Counted from the first letter of the stretch, positions 54,094 to 63,801 are shown. The stretch is DNA of 64,000 nucleotides from Hallella mizrahii (GCF_009695775.1 NZ_VUNG01000006.1:1-64000); one strand, 5' to 3'. Notes: generated by a model from the letters alone, not told the origin. Program-made: numbers and translations.

Positions 54094-54240
54094 TTATTCC
54101 CAAAGTTTATCGTTGTCGGTGCTGAACATCGAATTGGATTTGCTGCCGGCCTCTTCTTCATTGTCAGCTTCTGGCACATTTTTGGCATCTGTTTTAATGG
54201 AATCGGAACCGGCCAAGATTGTTTTTTGCTTTTGGAGACT
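54094..54240 (-). pseudogene. C-terminal fragment of an unidentified protein
   Basis: A minus-strand frame without a start codon (an upstream in-frame stop lies at 54241-54243) encodes 48 residues. They include AGSDSIKTDAKNVPEADNEE and end FSTDNDKLWE. The acidic, Ser/Asn-rich composition reads as a disordered protein tail. The downstream hairpin (54036-54071) could be its old terminator. It probably belonged to the same lost element as the integrase remnant. I do not recognise the parent. Confidence 0.35.
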
Positions 54241-54630
54241 TTAGATTGCTGTTGATGTTCTCGCGGCTATTTTTTCTCACGGATACCTGCTCTCACAATG
54301 CTATTGCTTTAGAGTCTCGCATCCGTGTAGATCTGTGAACTCTGTGAGAAATAAGTAACTCTGTGAGAATGGTCACACAGATCTCTACAAATATATCTAC
54401 TTGATTTGTTGATGATCCCTTCATGGGCATGGGACGTCCTATCCACGAGCTATTTTTTAAATTCTTCGCTACGCAAAGAAGATAGGGTTTAACAGCAAAA
54501 CGATTCTCAAAACTGTTATATTCTATACAATACAATAGCACCTGATGTTCATGAATAATACTCGTTGACTCTATCTATCAGGACCAATTCTATAATTCTC
54601 AAATTCTTGAGGATAAATCTTCTTGATTCC
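54241..54630. other. Intergenic sequence with degenerate repeat tract
   Basis: Bases 54280-54400 repeat words such as CTGTGAGAA and TCACACAGATCTCTAC, as in 7890-8060. A minus-strand ORF here (54293-54541) reads through this tract and shows no family features. Confidence 0.45.
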
Positions 54631-54662
54631 TTTGCATGAGTCTTGCAAAATCGTTAACTTTG
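54631..54662 (+). promoter_or_regulatory. Promoter of the tricorn-like protease gene
   Basis: TTTG (54631-54634) and TAACTTTG (54655-54662) lie 24 bp apart start to start. An AGGAG-like stretch (54691-54695) precedes the ATG at 54704. Confidence 0.8.
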
Positions 54663-54703
54663 CAATATCGGTTATTACTTTGTTACAAAAAGGAGATTCT
54701 ACT

Positions 54704-57700
54704 ATGAAGAAAAGACCATTCCGATTTTTTCCATTGGCTTTTGCTGCCTTCTTCGCGATGTCAGCGCAGGCTGAGGAACATCCGCTGTGGCTGCGGCATT
54801 GCGCCATCTCGCCCGACGGTGCGCAGATTGCCTTCTGTTATAAAGGCGACATCTTCACGGTGCCTGCCGCTGGTGGACAGGCACGACAATTGACCTCAAA
54901 CGCTGCCTACGACGGCAATCCCGTCTGGAGTCCTGATGGACAGTTGATCGCATTTATGTCCAACCGTCAGGGGAGCATGGACATCTATGTCATGAATAAA
55001 GAAGGAGGCACGCCCAAACGACTGACAACGGACAGCGGCGATGAGACGCCAATTTCCTGGCTTGACAACAGTCACGTGCTCTTCTCGGCGGCACTGTGGG
55101 ATGAACCGAAGTCCATCATCTTCCCGTCGAAGCAATTTCCGCAGGTCTATGAAGTCGACGTCAACGGCTCACGACCGGTGAAGTTCTCCGACATCACCAT
55201 GGAAGACATGAGCCTCAACGCCAAAGGACAAATCCTTTATCACGACAAGAAAGGCTATGAGGACACGTGGCGGAAACATCATACTTCCCCCATCACACGT
55301 GACATCTGGCTCGACGACAATGGTAAATTCACGAAACTGACGTCGTTCAAGGGCGAGGACCGCAACCCGGTGTGGAACAGCCAGGGCGATGGCTTTTGGT
55401 ATTTGTCCGAACAGGACGGTACGTTCAACGTCTATCAGCGCACTTTGAATGGCAATCAAGCAGTGCAGCTGACCCATTTCGCAGGCAATCCGGTGCGTTT
55501 CCTCTCAGCGTCGGGAAACGGCAAGCTCTGCTTCTCACAGAACGGTGAGCTGTATACGCTTCTTCCCGGGCAGCAACCGCGGAAGGTCAACGTCTCGATC
55601 GTCGCCGACACTAACGACAAGGAGCTACTGCGCCGTACGCTGACGGGGGGAGCCACGGAGTTTTGTCTCTCACCTTCGGGCAAGGAGATAGCCTTTGTCG
55701 ATCATGGCGATGTCTTCGTTACCTCCACAGACTATAAGACGACAAAACAGATTACAGATACCCCCGAGCAAGAACGCAACATCTGTTTTTCCCCCGACGG
55801 ACGTTCGCTCGTCTACGCTTCTGAGCGCAACGGACTTTGGCAGGTGTATCGGACAAAGATCAAGGATGACAAGGAAAAACTCTTTACCTATGCCGGAGAC
55901 CTTACGGAGGAGCAACTCGTGAAGAGCAACCGGACTTCGTTCTTGCCAAAGTTCAGTCCCGACGGCAAGACGGTGGCGTTTGTCGAAGACCGTGGCACGC
56001 TGAAGACCATCGATGTGAAGAGCCACAACGTCAAGACACTGATGGACGGAAAATATATCTTCTCTTACTCTGATGGCGACATCGACTATCAGTGGAGTCC
56101 CGACTCCCGTTGGATCATCACTAACTATATCGGCAAGGGCGGATGGAACAATGCCGACGTGGCTCTGGTGCCGGCTGACGGTTCGCAAAAGATCGTGGAT
56201 CTCACGGAAAGCGGATACAACGACGGGGCGGCACGCTGGGCTTTGGGTGGTAAAGCCATCGCCTTCGCATCCGATCGTGCCGGGTATCGCAGTCATGGCA
56301 GTTGGGGTGCTGAACAGGATGTCTATCTGATGTTTCTGGATTTGGATGCTTACGAGCAGTTCCAAATGAATAAAGAAGAGAAGGAACGCTTCGATGAAGC
56401 ACAGAAGGAGAAGAAAAAGGAAGAAGACAAGGATAAGGATAAGAAGAAAAACAGAAAAGGCAAAAAAACACAGAAAAATGACCAAAAGGATGCCAAAGCA
56501 ACCCCTTTGCGCTTTGACACGGAAAACTGTCGTGACCGCATCGTGCGGCTGACGGTCAACTCGACGGATCTTGGTGACTTCATTCTTTCGCCCGGCGGTG
56601 ATACGCTCTACTATGAGGCACGCTATGAGGATGGCTATGATCTTTGGAAACACGAGATGAGGGAAGGAAAAACCACGCTCGTAATGAAAAAAGTCAATGG
56701 CGGATACCTGCAGGCCGACAGTACCTTCAAGCATCTTTTCGCCATGAGTGATGGTAAAATCAAAAAGATAGATCTGGCAAAGAGTGAAATCAAGAACGTG
56801 GAGTTTGAGGCGCGCTTCAATGATAAACCTTATCAGGAACGCCGCTATCTGTTTGACCATATCTGGCAACAAGTGAAGGATAAGTTCTATGATCCCAAGC
56901 TTCATGGCATCGACTGGCAAGGCTATCGCGACAACTATGCCCGCTTCCTGCCGCATATCAACAATAATTACGACTTCAGTGAGATGGTCTCGGAGATGCT
57001 CGGTGAGCTTAATGCCTCGCACACAGGCTGCCGTTACTATCCCAGCGGCCCTTCGTTGCAGACGGCTGAACTGGGACTGCTCTATGACAGTCACTATCGT
57101 GGAGATGGGCTGAAGGTGGCTGAGGTGATCAAGCGTGGTCCTTTTGCCGTGAGAAATACGGGGGTCACAGCGGGATGTATCATCGAGAAAATCGATGGGC
57201 AACGGATTCTCCGTGACTCGGATTATACTTCCCTGATGGACGGGCGGGCCGGTAAGGAACTGCGCGTGAGCGTTTATAATCCTAAGAATGGCAAACACTT
57301 CGACGTACAGGTGCGGCCGATCTCGCGCGAGGCACAACGTGAACTGCTCTATAAGCGATGGGTGGATCACAACCGTGAACTGGTCGACTCGCTGTCACAT
57401 GGGCAGCTGGCTTACGTGCATGTCAAGGCAATGGACAGCGAGAGCTTCCGCACGGTATTCAGCGAACTGCTCAGTGACAAAAACCGCAACCGCAAGGCTG
57501 CCATCATCGATGAGCGGCACAATGGAGGAGGATGGCTCCACGACGATCTCTGCACGCTGCTCAGTGGGAAGGAATACCAGGAGTTTATCGCTCACGGCAA
57601 ATATATAGGGCGTGACCCTTGGAATAAGTGGGTGAAGCCTTCCTGTGTGATGATCTGCGAGGACGACTATAGCAATGGTCACGGATTCCCCTTTGTATAT

Positions 57701-57949
57701 AAGACCTTAGGCATTGGTAAACTCATCGGCGCGCCGGTGGCAGGTACGATGACGGCTGTCTGGTGGGAGACGTTGATGGACCGTAGCCTCGTCTTCGGCA
57801 TTCCACAGGTAGGCTGCCGGGATATGAATGGGCAATATGGTGAGAACCATCAACTCGATCCCGATGTGGAAGTCTATAACACCCCTGAAGACTATCTCAA
57901 CGGAGACGATGAACAGCTTGAGAAAGCTGTGGCGACAATGATGAAATAA
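54704..57949 (+). CDS. Tricorn-like S41 protease with beta-propeller and PDZ domains
   Basis: This is a 1081-aa exported protein with a signal peptide at residues 1-24 (ending AQA/EEH). WD40-like/TolB-type propeller repeats (about 25-540; repeated ISPDGAQIAF, WSPDGQLIAF, FSPDGRSLVY) are typical of tricorn proteases. A Lys/Glu-rich low-complexity linker (about 560-605) interrupts the propeller region. A C1-like helical block, a PDZ-type domain (about 785-870: GCIIEKIDGQRIL) and an S41 core follow (AIIDERHNGGGW; CVMICEDDYSNGHGFPFVYK). The catalytic Ser is in YSNGHG. The residue after it is Asn where archaeal tricorn has Asp. Likely role: periplasmic peptide processing. A strong terminator follows. 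Confidence 0.87.
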   Translation: MKKRPFRFFPLAFAAFFAMSAQAEEHPLWLRHCAISPDGAQIAFCYKGDIFTVPAAGGQARQLTSNAAYDGNPVWSPDGQLIAFMSNRQGSMDIYVMNKEGGTPKRLTTDSGDETPISWLDNSHVLFSAALWDEPKSIIFPSKQFPQVYEVDVNGSRPVKFSDITMEDMSLNAKGQILYHDKKGYEDTWRKHHTSPITRDIWLDDNGKFTKLTSFKGEDRNPVWNSQGDGFWYLSEQDGTFNVYQRTLNGNQAVQLTHFAGNPVRFLSASGNGKLCFSQNGELYTLLPGQQPRKVNVSIVADTNDKELLRRTLTGGATEFCLSPSGKEIAFVDHGDVFVTSTDYKTTKQITDTPEQERNICFSPDGRSLVYASERNGLWQVYRTKIKDDKEKLFTYAGDLTEEQLVKSNRTSFLPKFSPDGKTVAFVEDRGTLKTIDVKSHNVKTLMDGKYIFSYSDGDIDYQWSPDSRWIITNYIGKGGWNNADVALVPADGSQKIVDLTESGYNDGAARWALGGKAIAFASDRAGYRSHGSWGAEQDVYLMFLDLDAYEQFQMNKEEKERFDEAQKEKKKEEDKDKDKKKNRKGKKTQKNDQKDAKATPLRFDTENCRDRIVRLTVNSTDLGDFILSPGGDTLYYEARYEDGYDLWKHEMREGKTTLVMKKVNGGYLQADSTFKHLFAMSDGKIKKIDLAKSEIKNVEFEARFNDKPYQERRYLFDHIWQQVKDKFYDPKLHGIDWQGYRDNYARFLPHINNNYDFSEMVSEMLGELNASHTGCRYYPSGPSLQTAELGLLYDSHYRGDGLKVAEVIKRGPFAVRNTGVTAGCIIEKIDGQRILRDSDYTSLMDGRAGKELRVSVYNPKNGKHFDVQVRPISREAQRELLYKRWVDHNRELVDSLSHGQLAYVHVKAMDSESFRTVFSELLSDKNRNRKAAIIDERHNGGGWLHDDLCTLLSGKEYQEFIAHGKYIGRDPWNKWVKPSCVMICEDDYSNGHGFPFVYKTLGIGKLIGAPVAGTMTAVWWETLMDRSLVFGIPQVGCRDMNGQYGENHQLDPDVEVYNTPEDYLNGDDEQLEKAVATMMK

Positions 57950-57978
57950 AGGTTTCGCCTCTGGTCAGAATGTACTGA

Positions 57979-58028
57979 CCAATCACGGGTATCGAGGAGT
58001 ATGTCTCCACGACACCCGTGATTTTTTG
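57979..58028 (+). terminator. Terminator of the tricorn-like gene
   Basis: AATCACGGGT and ACCCGTGATT with an inner GGAG/CTCC form a long interrupted stem followed by a T-run, about 30 bp after the stop. Confidence 0.85.
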
Positions 58029-58041
58029 ACCTATAGGTCTA

Positions 58042-58703
58042 TTATTTATGATAGATACTCATTGCATCTGTTGCATCTATATGGCTTGTTTTGCATAAAA
58101 GAGAAGAGATGGCTTCTAACGGCAGTTCTGTTCGTGGCATAAAGTTCTTTGAACACATATATTGCACAAGGCTAAAAATCATCTGTCTGGCTTCAGGATA
58201 TTGTGTCTTTGCCAAGAGATTCATTGAAGTCAGAAGAAGGCGTCCTCTCCCAACTTTACCCTCAAAAGCGTAAGCCAATCTACGGTTGTTGGCAAAGTTG
58301 TCGATGCCCTTGATGATGGCATCGGATGGAGACAATTGCAATGAATCGATTACCATGACCTTGGCTTGCTTCACTAAGCGCCACCACTGCCAGTTGGAAT
58401 GCGCTTCCGTTGGAAATGCCGCCAGGGCAGGACTTTGCGGATTGCAGAGAATGCCCATTGTACCTGCCTGCTTAGGGAAATGTACCGGACTCCAAAATAC
58501 CGGAACAAACTTTCCCTCTATCCCATTGATTTGTTCTGGCCTGGGTGAAAGGAGCACGTCGCGTCCTTGTTGTAAGGCGTTGAGAGCATCTGATATATTA
58601 TCCGTGACCAACACATGATCAGCCATTGCTATCTTGCCGATTTCTTTAGGTTTCTCCCATGGCAGAAGGTATTTGTCATAATCCGCCCATGTAGAATCTT
58701 GCT
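58042..58703 (-). pseudogene. 3' remnant of a GH2-type glycoside hydrolase
   Basis: The frame is open from a TAG (58704-58706) to the stop at 58042. Homology-like sequence runs through the whole frame, including upstream of the first ATG at 58626 (STWADYDKYLLPWEKPKEIG). It reads as the C-terminal domain of Bacteroidetes GH2 sugar hydrolases: VLLSPRPEQINGIEGKFVPV, WSPVHFPKQAGTMG, HSNWQWW, NRRLAYAFEGKVGRGRLLL and QMIFSLVQYM. The catalytic barrel is absent, so this is a truncated, probably non-functional relic. No promoter is seen. Confidence 0.65.
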
Positions 58704-58940
58704 ACGTAGCTCTCTGGTGAGAGGTCATGTATCTGTTGCGGTTCACCGTCGAAATAGTTCGTTTTGTTGGATTTAGTCTCCGAATAGAATTCGCTTCTAT
58801 ATAACTAAAAATCTACAGTTATATCAACAACTTGTTATCGCCAAAGGGCGATATGGCAGCTGAATAGTTACTCCTCGTTCAATAAGTATAAAAATATCTC
58901 AAAACATAGCAATAAAATCATGATATTGCGCTAATATTTG

Positions 58941-58948
58941 TATCTTTG
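58941..58948 (+). promoter_or_regulatory. -7 box of the ATP-grasp gene
   Basis: TATCTTTG lies 28 bp before the ATG at 58977. No -33 box is seen. Confidence 0.55.
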
Positions 58949-58976
58949 CATTTAACAAATACAAAGAAACGAGACA

Positions 58977-60044
58977 ATGATTCATATATTCAATCCTGAA
59001 CATGACATAGCGTTAGGTGCGCATGTCGAGCAGTTTACCGCTCCTCATGCCGCCCGTCAGTTGCGCCACGACTTAGGTTTCTTGCCTATGATATGGGCAG
59101 AGGACGGCGACAAAGTCATCGTTGAAGACATAGAAGCGGCGCAGGAGGCTTTTCGGCATTTGGGATTGAAAGCTAAGGGAACATGGCACAGCTGGCACGA
59201 TCTCTCCAGTGTGCTGGATACGCGTCAGCCTGATGAGATTGCGCCTTGGGGCTGGGATCAGGCTCTTTTTCACCGCATGGTGAAGGTTGGGGTATCACCT
59301 GCTCTTCTGCCTCTGTCCCACCGGTTGGATACAATCCGCCGAATGAGCCATCGCCAATGGGCTGCAGAACATGTGCTGCCCTCCATGCGTCTTCTGCCCA
59401 ATACGGTGGGAGAGGCTACCGCGGTGAGCAATGTCAGGCAACTGACGGCTTTGCTCCATGATCATGGTCGCGTGGTGATGAAGGCTCCATGGAGCTGCAG
59501 TGGCAGAGGCATCAGGTATGTAGACGGACAGAATCCTGAATCGTTCGGCATTCAGTTGCGCAACTGGGCACAGAATGTGATTACTCGGCAGGGTTGTATC
59601 ATGTTGGAGCCCTATTATAATAAGGTGGCTGATTTTGCCATGGAGTTCATTTCCGACGGTCGTGGCACTGTGCGCTATTGCGGCTTGTCGGTCTTTGACA
59701 CACGAAGCGGTGCTTACTCGGGCAGCGTGCTTGACACCGAAGAAGAGAAAACAGCACGGCTGGGAGCCTGGATCAGCCCGGCACTGCTCCTCATGATCAA
59801 GGAGCAGTTGACGATGGTCCTCAGCAAAAGACTTGGCAGCAGCTATCGAGGGCCCTTGGGAGTGGATATGATGGTGGTCAGCGTCGACAATCAGCTGATG
59901 GTGCATCCCTGCGTGGAGTTGAATCTCAGACTCACCATGGGTCACGTAGCTTTGGCTCTGACGCGTCGCCTCGCCGTGACGCCGAAGCTCATGAGCATCG
60001 TATACACGGATAAGTATAGGTTGAAGGTGGGAGCCCCCATCTAA
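58977..60044 (+). CDS. ATP-grasp fold protein of unknown function
   Basis: This 355-aa cytoplasmic protein begins MIHIFNPEHDIALGA, followed by an N-terminal Rossmann-like part. The ATP-grasp features are in the second half: the nucleotide lysine and glycine loop VVMKAPWSCSGRGI (about 160-175), a hinge MLEPYYNKVADFAMEF, and metal-binding residues in VHPCVELNLRLTMGH. The substrate is unknown; I recognise it only as a conserved Bacteroidetes ATP-grasp type. The stop codon lies inside a degenerate unit of the downstream 50-bp repeat array, so the last residues (GAPI) are repeat-derived. Confidence 0.72.
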   Translation: MIHIFNPEHDIALGAHVEQFTAPHAARQLRHDLGFLPMIWAEDGDKVIVEDIEAAQEAFRHLGLKAKGTWHSWHDLSSVLDTRQPDEIAPWGWDQALFHRMVKVGVSPALLPLSHRLDTIRRMSHRQWAAEHVLPSMRLLPNTVGEATAVSNVRQLTALLHDHGRVVMKAPWSCSGRGIRYVDGQNPESFGIQLRNWAQNVITRQGCIMLEPYYNKVADFAMEFISDGRGTVRYCGLSVFDTRSGAYSGSVLDTEEEKTARLGAWISPALLLMIKEQLTMVLSKRLGSSYRGPLGVDMMVVSVDNQLMVHPCVELNLRLTMGHVALALTRRLAVTPKLMSIVYTDKYRLKVGAPI

Positions 60045-60050
60045 CTCTGG

Positions 60051-60336
60051 CCCCTCTCTAACTCCCCCCAAGGGGGGAGAAAAGCAATAAGCCCCCCTCT
60101 AACTCCCCCCAAGGGGGGAGAAAAGCAATACCCCAAAGAAGCCCCCCTCTAACTCCCCCCAATGGGTGAGAAAAGCAATACCCCAAAGAAGCCCCCCACT
60201 AACTCCCCCCAAGGGGGAGAAAAGCAATACCCTAAAGAAGCCCCCCTCTAACTCCCCCCAAGGGGGGAGAAAGGCAATACCCCAAAGAAGCCCCTCTCTA
60301 ACTCCCCCCAAGGGGGAGAAAAGCAATACCCCAAAG
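60051..60336. repeat. About 50-bp tandem repeat array (six units)
   Basis: The word AACTCCCCCC recurs with spacings of 41, 50, 50, 49 and 50 bp (60060 to 60300). Each unit has the form CCCCTCTAACTCCCCCC, a complementary GGGGGGAG, then AAAAGCAATACCCCAAAGAAG. So every unit is a potential hairpin. The minus-strand ORF 60099-60326 just reads the repeat. Bases 60325-60363 add a hairpin (AATACCCCAAAG / CTTTGGGGTATT) that may terminate transcription. Confidence 0.85.
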
Positions 60337-60441
60337 CTACCGTAGTGGTGACTTTGGGGTATTTGCTTATTATATAATGATGGATGTTGACTTATTCATC
60401 ATTCAACATTCAACATTCATCATTCAACATTCATCATTCGT

Positions 60442-61884
60442 TTACGCACCGTGGAACAGATATTCCTTTTGCGTGTCGATGGCGATGCGTGTAAAGAGCT
60501 CGTTGACGAGCTGGTCAGCAACCTCAAGGGCGTGGTTGAAGAGTTGGTCGCTGAAAGCCTGCAACATGTCGTGAGCTTCCATCGGCCGCTCCTTATAGAT
60601 GGCGAGATAGCGCTCCTCAAACTCTTTCTGCCGCTGATCGTTCTCAGCTTCGAGCTTGGCATAGGTTTCCTTGATCAGCGGTGCGTAGGCGTTGTAGTTG
60701 ACCATGCCCAGTGTCATCACCTTGCGGAAGCGCCAGTAAGCAGAGGCTGAGTCGCAGTGATTGTCACCAATGCTATAGGCTTTCGGGAAAGAAGAGATGC
60801 CCTGATAGATAGGCAGGAACACGCCGAGGTCGGCCATGCCGTTGGCTACGTAAGTGATGCAACCGATTTCTTTCGGCAGCCACGGGCGCACCTGCAAGAG
60901 GTGAGTCTGTGTGGTGCGGAAGATCGACACGGGACGGAAAGGCTCCTTGCCGTTGTTGTGGAGATAAGGATCATGGTCCGTGCCGTCGTAATGGAAGCGG
61001 AAGGCATTGCGCAGACGGGCAATGGTGATCGGCTTTTCGGGCTCTGCGAAGACGGGAAACGTGTTTTTGGTCACATCCTGCTTCATGCCTGGGGTGAAGA
61101 TTCCCTGCAGTCCCCATACACGTGGATAGTTATAGGTGGTATCGTCTTTGTCGTCCTTGGAGTAAGCCTCGTGGAAGTCAAACTCACCCTTTGAAGGGTC
61201 GTACAGTCCATGCTCCTGTGCGAACTCGATGAGATCCTTCGACGCGATATAGTTCTCCTTGTCGTTGGGATCATATTTGCGGAAACGGCTCTGGTTTCCC
61301 GTCACGAAGTACTTGTCGTTAGGCATACGGCAAGCCAGGAAACGGTGCCCGCAGCAGTTCTCGAGATACCAAGTCTCCTTATTATCGATGAATCCGATGC
61401 CGAAACCCTCAGCGGAACCATATTTCTCGATCAGCGCGCCGAGTCGCTCCACGCCCTCGCGTGCTGAGTGGATATAGGGCAGCACGATGTTGTAAGTGCA
61501 GTTCTCAGCGAGTCCATCCTTGACGTATGGATCAAACTCCAGTGCCTTGGGACTGCTGAAGATCGTCTCTGTGCTGCTCTCGCCGATACCCAGAGAGTTG
61601 AAGCCAGCGCTTCCCCACTCGTGATGGTATTGATAGTCGGGCAGGGCGGTATAGCCCAGCCGCTTCTTGGGCAACGGGCAGCGGAAGCCACTGTCGTCAG
61701 CGACAAACTCCTCAGGACCGTTGTCGGTATCGGGGAAGACCAGCCAGTTCTTGCAGCGCATGGCGTCGAAGTCCTCGGAACGGGCATAGATGTGTGATCC
61801 ATCACCTGTGGCCTTGCAACCCACGACAATAGTCGTGCACTCCGAGGTCAAGTGACCCTTGATTTCCTTTTCTTTCTTTTCCAT
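60442..61884 (-). CDS. C69 family dipeptidase
   Basis: This 480-aa Ntn hydrolase of the PepD/C69 family releases dipeptides' N-terminal residues. C16 (SECTTIVVG) is the expected nucleophile, exposed after removal of a 15-residue propeptide that is lysine/glutamate-rich rather than a signal peptide. The protein is therefore probably cytoplasmic. Family blocks are IYARSEDFD, NSLGIGESSTE, GFIDNKETWYLE, and FPVFAEPEKPI. It lies 42 bp downstream of the DEAD-box gene on the same strand. Confidence 0.9.
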   Translation of the reverse strand: MEKKEKEIKGHLTSECTTIVVGCKATGDGSHIYARSEDFDAMRCKNWLVFPDTDNGPEEFVADDSGFRCPLPKKRLGYTALPDYQYHHEWGSAGFNSLGIGESSTETIFSSPKALEFDPYVKDGLAENCTYNIVLPYIHSAREGVERLGALIEKYGSAEGFGIGFIDNKETWYLENCCGHRFLACRMPNDKYFVTGNQSRFRKYDPNDKENYIASKDLIEFAQEHGLYDPSKGEFDFHEAYSKDDKDDTTYNYPRVWGLQGIFTPGMKQDVTKNTFPVFAEPEKPITIARLRNAFRFHYDGTDHDPYLHNNGKEPFRPVSIFRTTQTHLLQVRPWLPKEIGCITYVANGMADLGVFLPIYQGISSFPKAYSIGDNHCDSASAYWRFRKVMTLGMVNYNAYAPLIKETYAKLEAENDQRQKEFEERYLAIYKERPMEAHDMLQAFSDQLFNHALEVADQLVNELFTRIAIDTQKEYLFHGA

Positions 61885-61925
61885 AGTCTTTGATGATTAT
61901 AAGATCGTATGATATTTGTGATATC

Positions 61926-63692
61926 TTATTTCTTGCGACCCAGCGAGCGAAGCCATTTCAGCGGATGGCGCAGCACGCTGCCGATGCCCTTGCTCTGTGT
62001 CGGGGCAGACTGAGTTGCCGGTTGCTGCTGTGGACGTTTTTTCGACTTGGGTCTGTTGCCTTGTGCACCCTTCTTTCTGTAGTCCTGTGCATTGCCGTTT
62101 TGCGGATTGCGACCCTCGTCCTTCTGGCCACGCTGCCGGCGGTTGTTGCGTTTGCGTTCCTGAGCCTGACGCTCCTCGCCGCCACGGTTTCCGCCATTGC
62201 GTGTCTCGTTGTTGCGTTCGTTGCCGTTGCGACTGTTGTCATTGCGGCTGTCGGCGTTGCGGCTGTCCGTGTTGCGGTTGTTGCGGTTGCCCTTGTTGAG
62301 GGTCTGCTCGTTGTCAGCTCTGCTGTCGGTCATCGGGTTTTGCTCATTGGTCTGCACCTCCGCATTGTTGCGGTTGCCACGCTGCCGGCGGTTGTTACGA
62401 CGGCCGTCGCCCTGTACGCCCTGTGCGCCCTGCTGGTTCTGTGCATTGCGGTTGGCACGCTTGGTGTCTTTGTGTGCAGTATGATCCCGGTCTTTGCGTC
62501 GACGGCTCTTCGCCGAAGTCTTGCCATCGCGTTTTGATATCGTGTACTCCGGACCTTCGCCGCATCCTTCGGGCAACGGGTTTTTCTTGATGTCCTTGTC
62601 GAGGAACTTCTCTATCTGATGGAAGGCATACATGTCGTCTTCGTTGACCAGCGTGATCGCAACACCGTCGCGGTCAGCGCGTGCCGTACGGCCGATGCGA
62701 TGGACATAGTCTTCGGCATCGTGGGGAACGTCGTAGTTGATCACCATGGCGATGTCATCGATGTCAATGCCGCGTGCCAGGATGTCCGTAGCCACCAAGA
62801 CGTCGATCTGTCCGCTCTTGAACTTGAACATCATATCGTCGCGCTCTGCCTGATCAAGATCAGAGTGCATCTCACCGCTGTTGATATGCAGACGGGTGAG
62901 TGCCTGGTTGATGTGCTTGACCTTTTGCTTGCTTCCCGAGAAGATGATGACGCGCTTGAGGTCACCGGCCTTGAAGATGTCCTCAATGATTTTGAGTTTC
63001 TGTGTTTCATAACAGATATAGGCGCTCTGCTGAATCTTCTCCGCAGGCTTGCTCACAGCCAGTTTCACCTCCACAGGATCCTTCAGAAGGCTCTGCGCCA
63101 GCTTTTCGATGTCCTTAGGCATCGTAGCTGAGAACATGATCGTCTGGCAAGTCTTGGGCAGCTGTGAGGCAATCTTCATGATGTCGTCAGAGAATCCCAT
63201 GTCGAGCATACGGTCGGCCTCGTCGAGTACGAAAAAGCTTACCTTGCTCAGATCGACGTTGCCCAAGCTGATGTGGGAGATGAGTCGTCCCGGTGTGGCA
63301 ATGACCACGTCGACTCCCGACTTCATACTCTTAAGCTCCTGGTCGTAGCGGTTGCCGTCATTGCCGCCGTAGACAGCTACACTGCTCACGTCAGGTGTAT
63401 AATAGGCAAAGCCCTGCATGGCCTGGTCGATCTGCTGGGCGAGCTCGCGTGTGGGCGACATGATGACGCAATTGACGGCATTGTCAGGGTATCCGCCGTC
63501 GTCGAGTTTGGAAAGGATCGGCAGCAGGTAGGCTGCTGTCTTGCCGGTTCCGGTCTGTGCCACGCCAAGCACGTCGCGTCCGCTGAGGATTTCGGGTATA
63601 CACTTCTCCTGCACAGGCGTGCACTCCTCGAAGCGCATGTCGTAGAGAGCGTCAAGGACGTTATCGCTTAAGTCTAATTCTTCAAATCTCAT
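61926..63692 (-). CDS. DEAD-box ATP-dependent RNA helicase with Arg/Asn-rich tail
   Basis: This 588-aa helicase has a complete SF2 core (residues 1-365). The motifs are: Q motif FEECTPVQEKCIPEI, I QTGTGKT, Ia PTRELAQQ, II DEAD, III SAT, and VI HRIGRTARAD. After about residue 390 comes a long low-complexity tail dominated by R, N, D and G, with repeated RNNR, DSRNADSRNDNSRNG and RGG-like elements, ending in a basic segment. The tail is typical of RNA-binding, condensate-forming helicases. Likely role: ribosome assembly or mRNA turnover, cold-induced in relatives. Confidence 0.92.
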   Translation of the reverse strand: MRFEELDLSDNVLDALYDMRFEECTPVQEKCIPEILSGRDVLGVAQTGTGKTAAYLLPILSKLDDGGYPDNAVNCVIMSPTRELAQQIDQAMQGFAYYTPDVSSVAVYGGNDGNRYDQELKSMKSGVDVVIATPGRLISHISLGNVDLSKVSFFVLDEADRMLDMGFSDDIMKIASQLPKTCQTIMFSATMPKDIEKLAQSLLKDPVEVKLAVSKPAEKIQQSAYICYETQKLKIIEDIFKAGDLKRVIIFSGSKQKVKHINQALTRLHINSGEMHSDLDQAERDDMMFKFKSGQIDVLVATDILARGIDIDDIAMVINYDVPHDAEDYVHRIGRTARADRDGVAITLVNEDDMYAFHQIEKFLDKDIKKNPLPEGCGEGPEYTISKRDGKTSAKSRRRKDRDHTAHKDTKRANRNAQNQQGAQGVQGDGRRNNRRQRGNRNNAEVQTNEQNPMTDSRADNEQTLNKGNRNNRNTDSRNADSRNDNSRNGNERNNETRNGGNRGGEERQAQERKRNNRRQRGQKDEGRNPQNGNAQDYRKKGAQGNRPKSKKRPQQQPATQSAPTQSKGIGSVLRHPLKWLRSLGRKK

Positions 63693-63801
63693 TATATATG
63701 CTTCTTTTTATCGTTTAATATAAATAAGGTGTATCACCTTACATGTTATTCTGAACAGTCTGTTATATATTATTTATGATTTATACACTATACATTACTC
63801 A

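Noticed and set aside
55670..57370. 566-codon minus-strand ORF opposite the tricorn-like gene
   Set aside because: Antisense shadow; the plus-strand gene has a promoter, signal peptide and domain motifs.
58035..58043. AATAGACCT on the minus strand, resembling the 23-29 kb motif
   Set aside because: Single partial match overlapping the GH2 remnant's stop, without the promoter geometry; likely chance.
60099..60326. 75-codon minus-strand ORF in the 50-bp array
   Set aside because: Periodic translation of the repeat, no independent evidence of coding.
60391..60438. Short ATTCAACATTCATC repeat suspected to be a CRISPR-like array
   Set aside because: Units are short and contiguous with no spacers; a simple-sequence repeat only.
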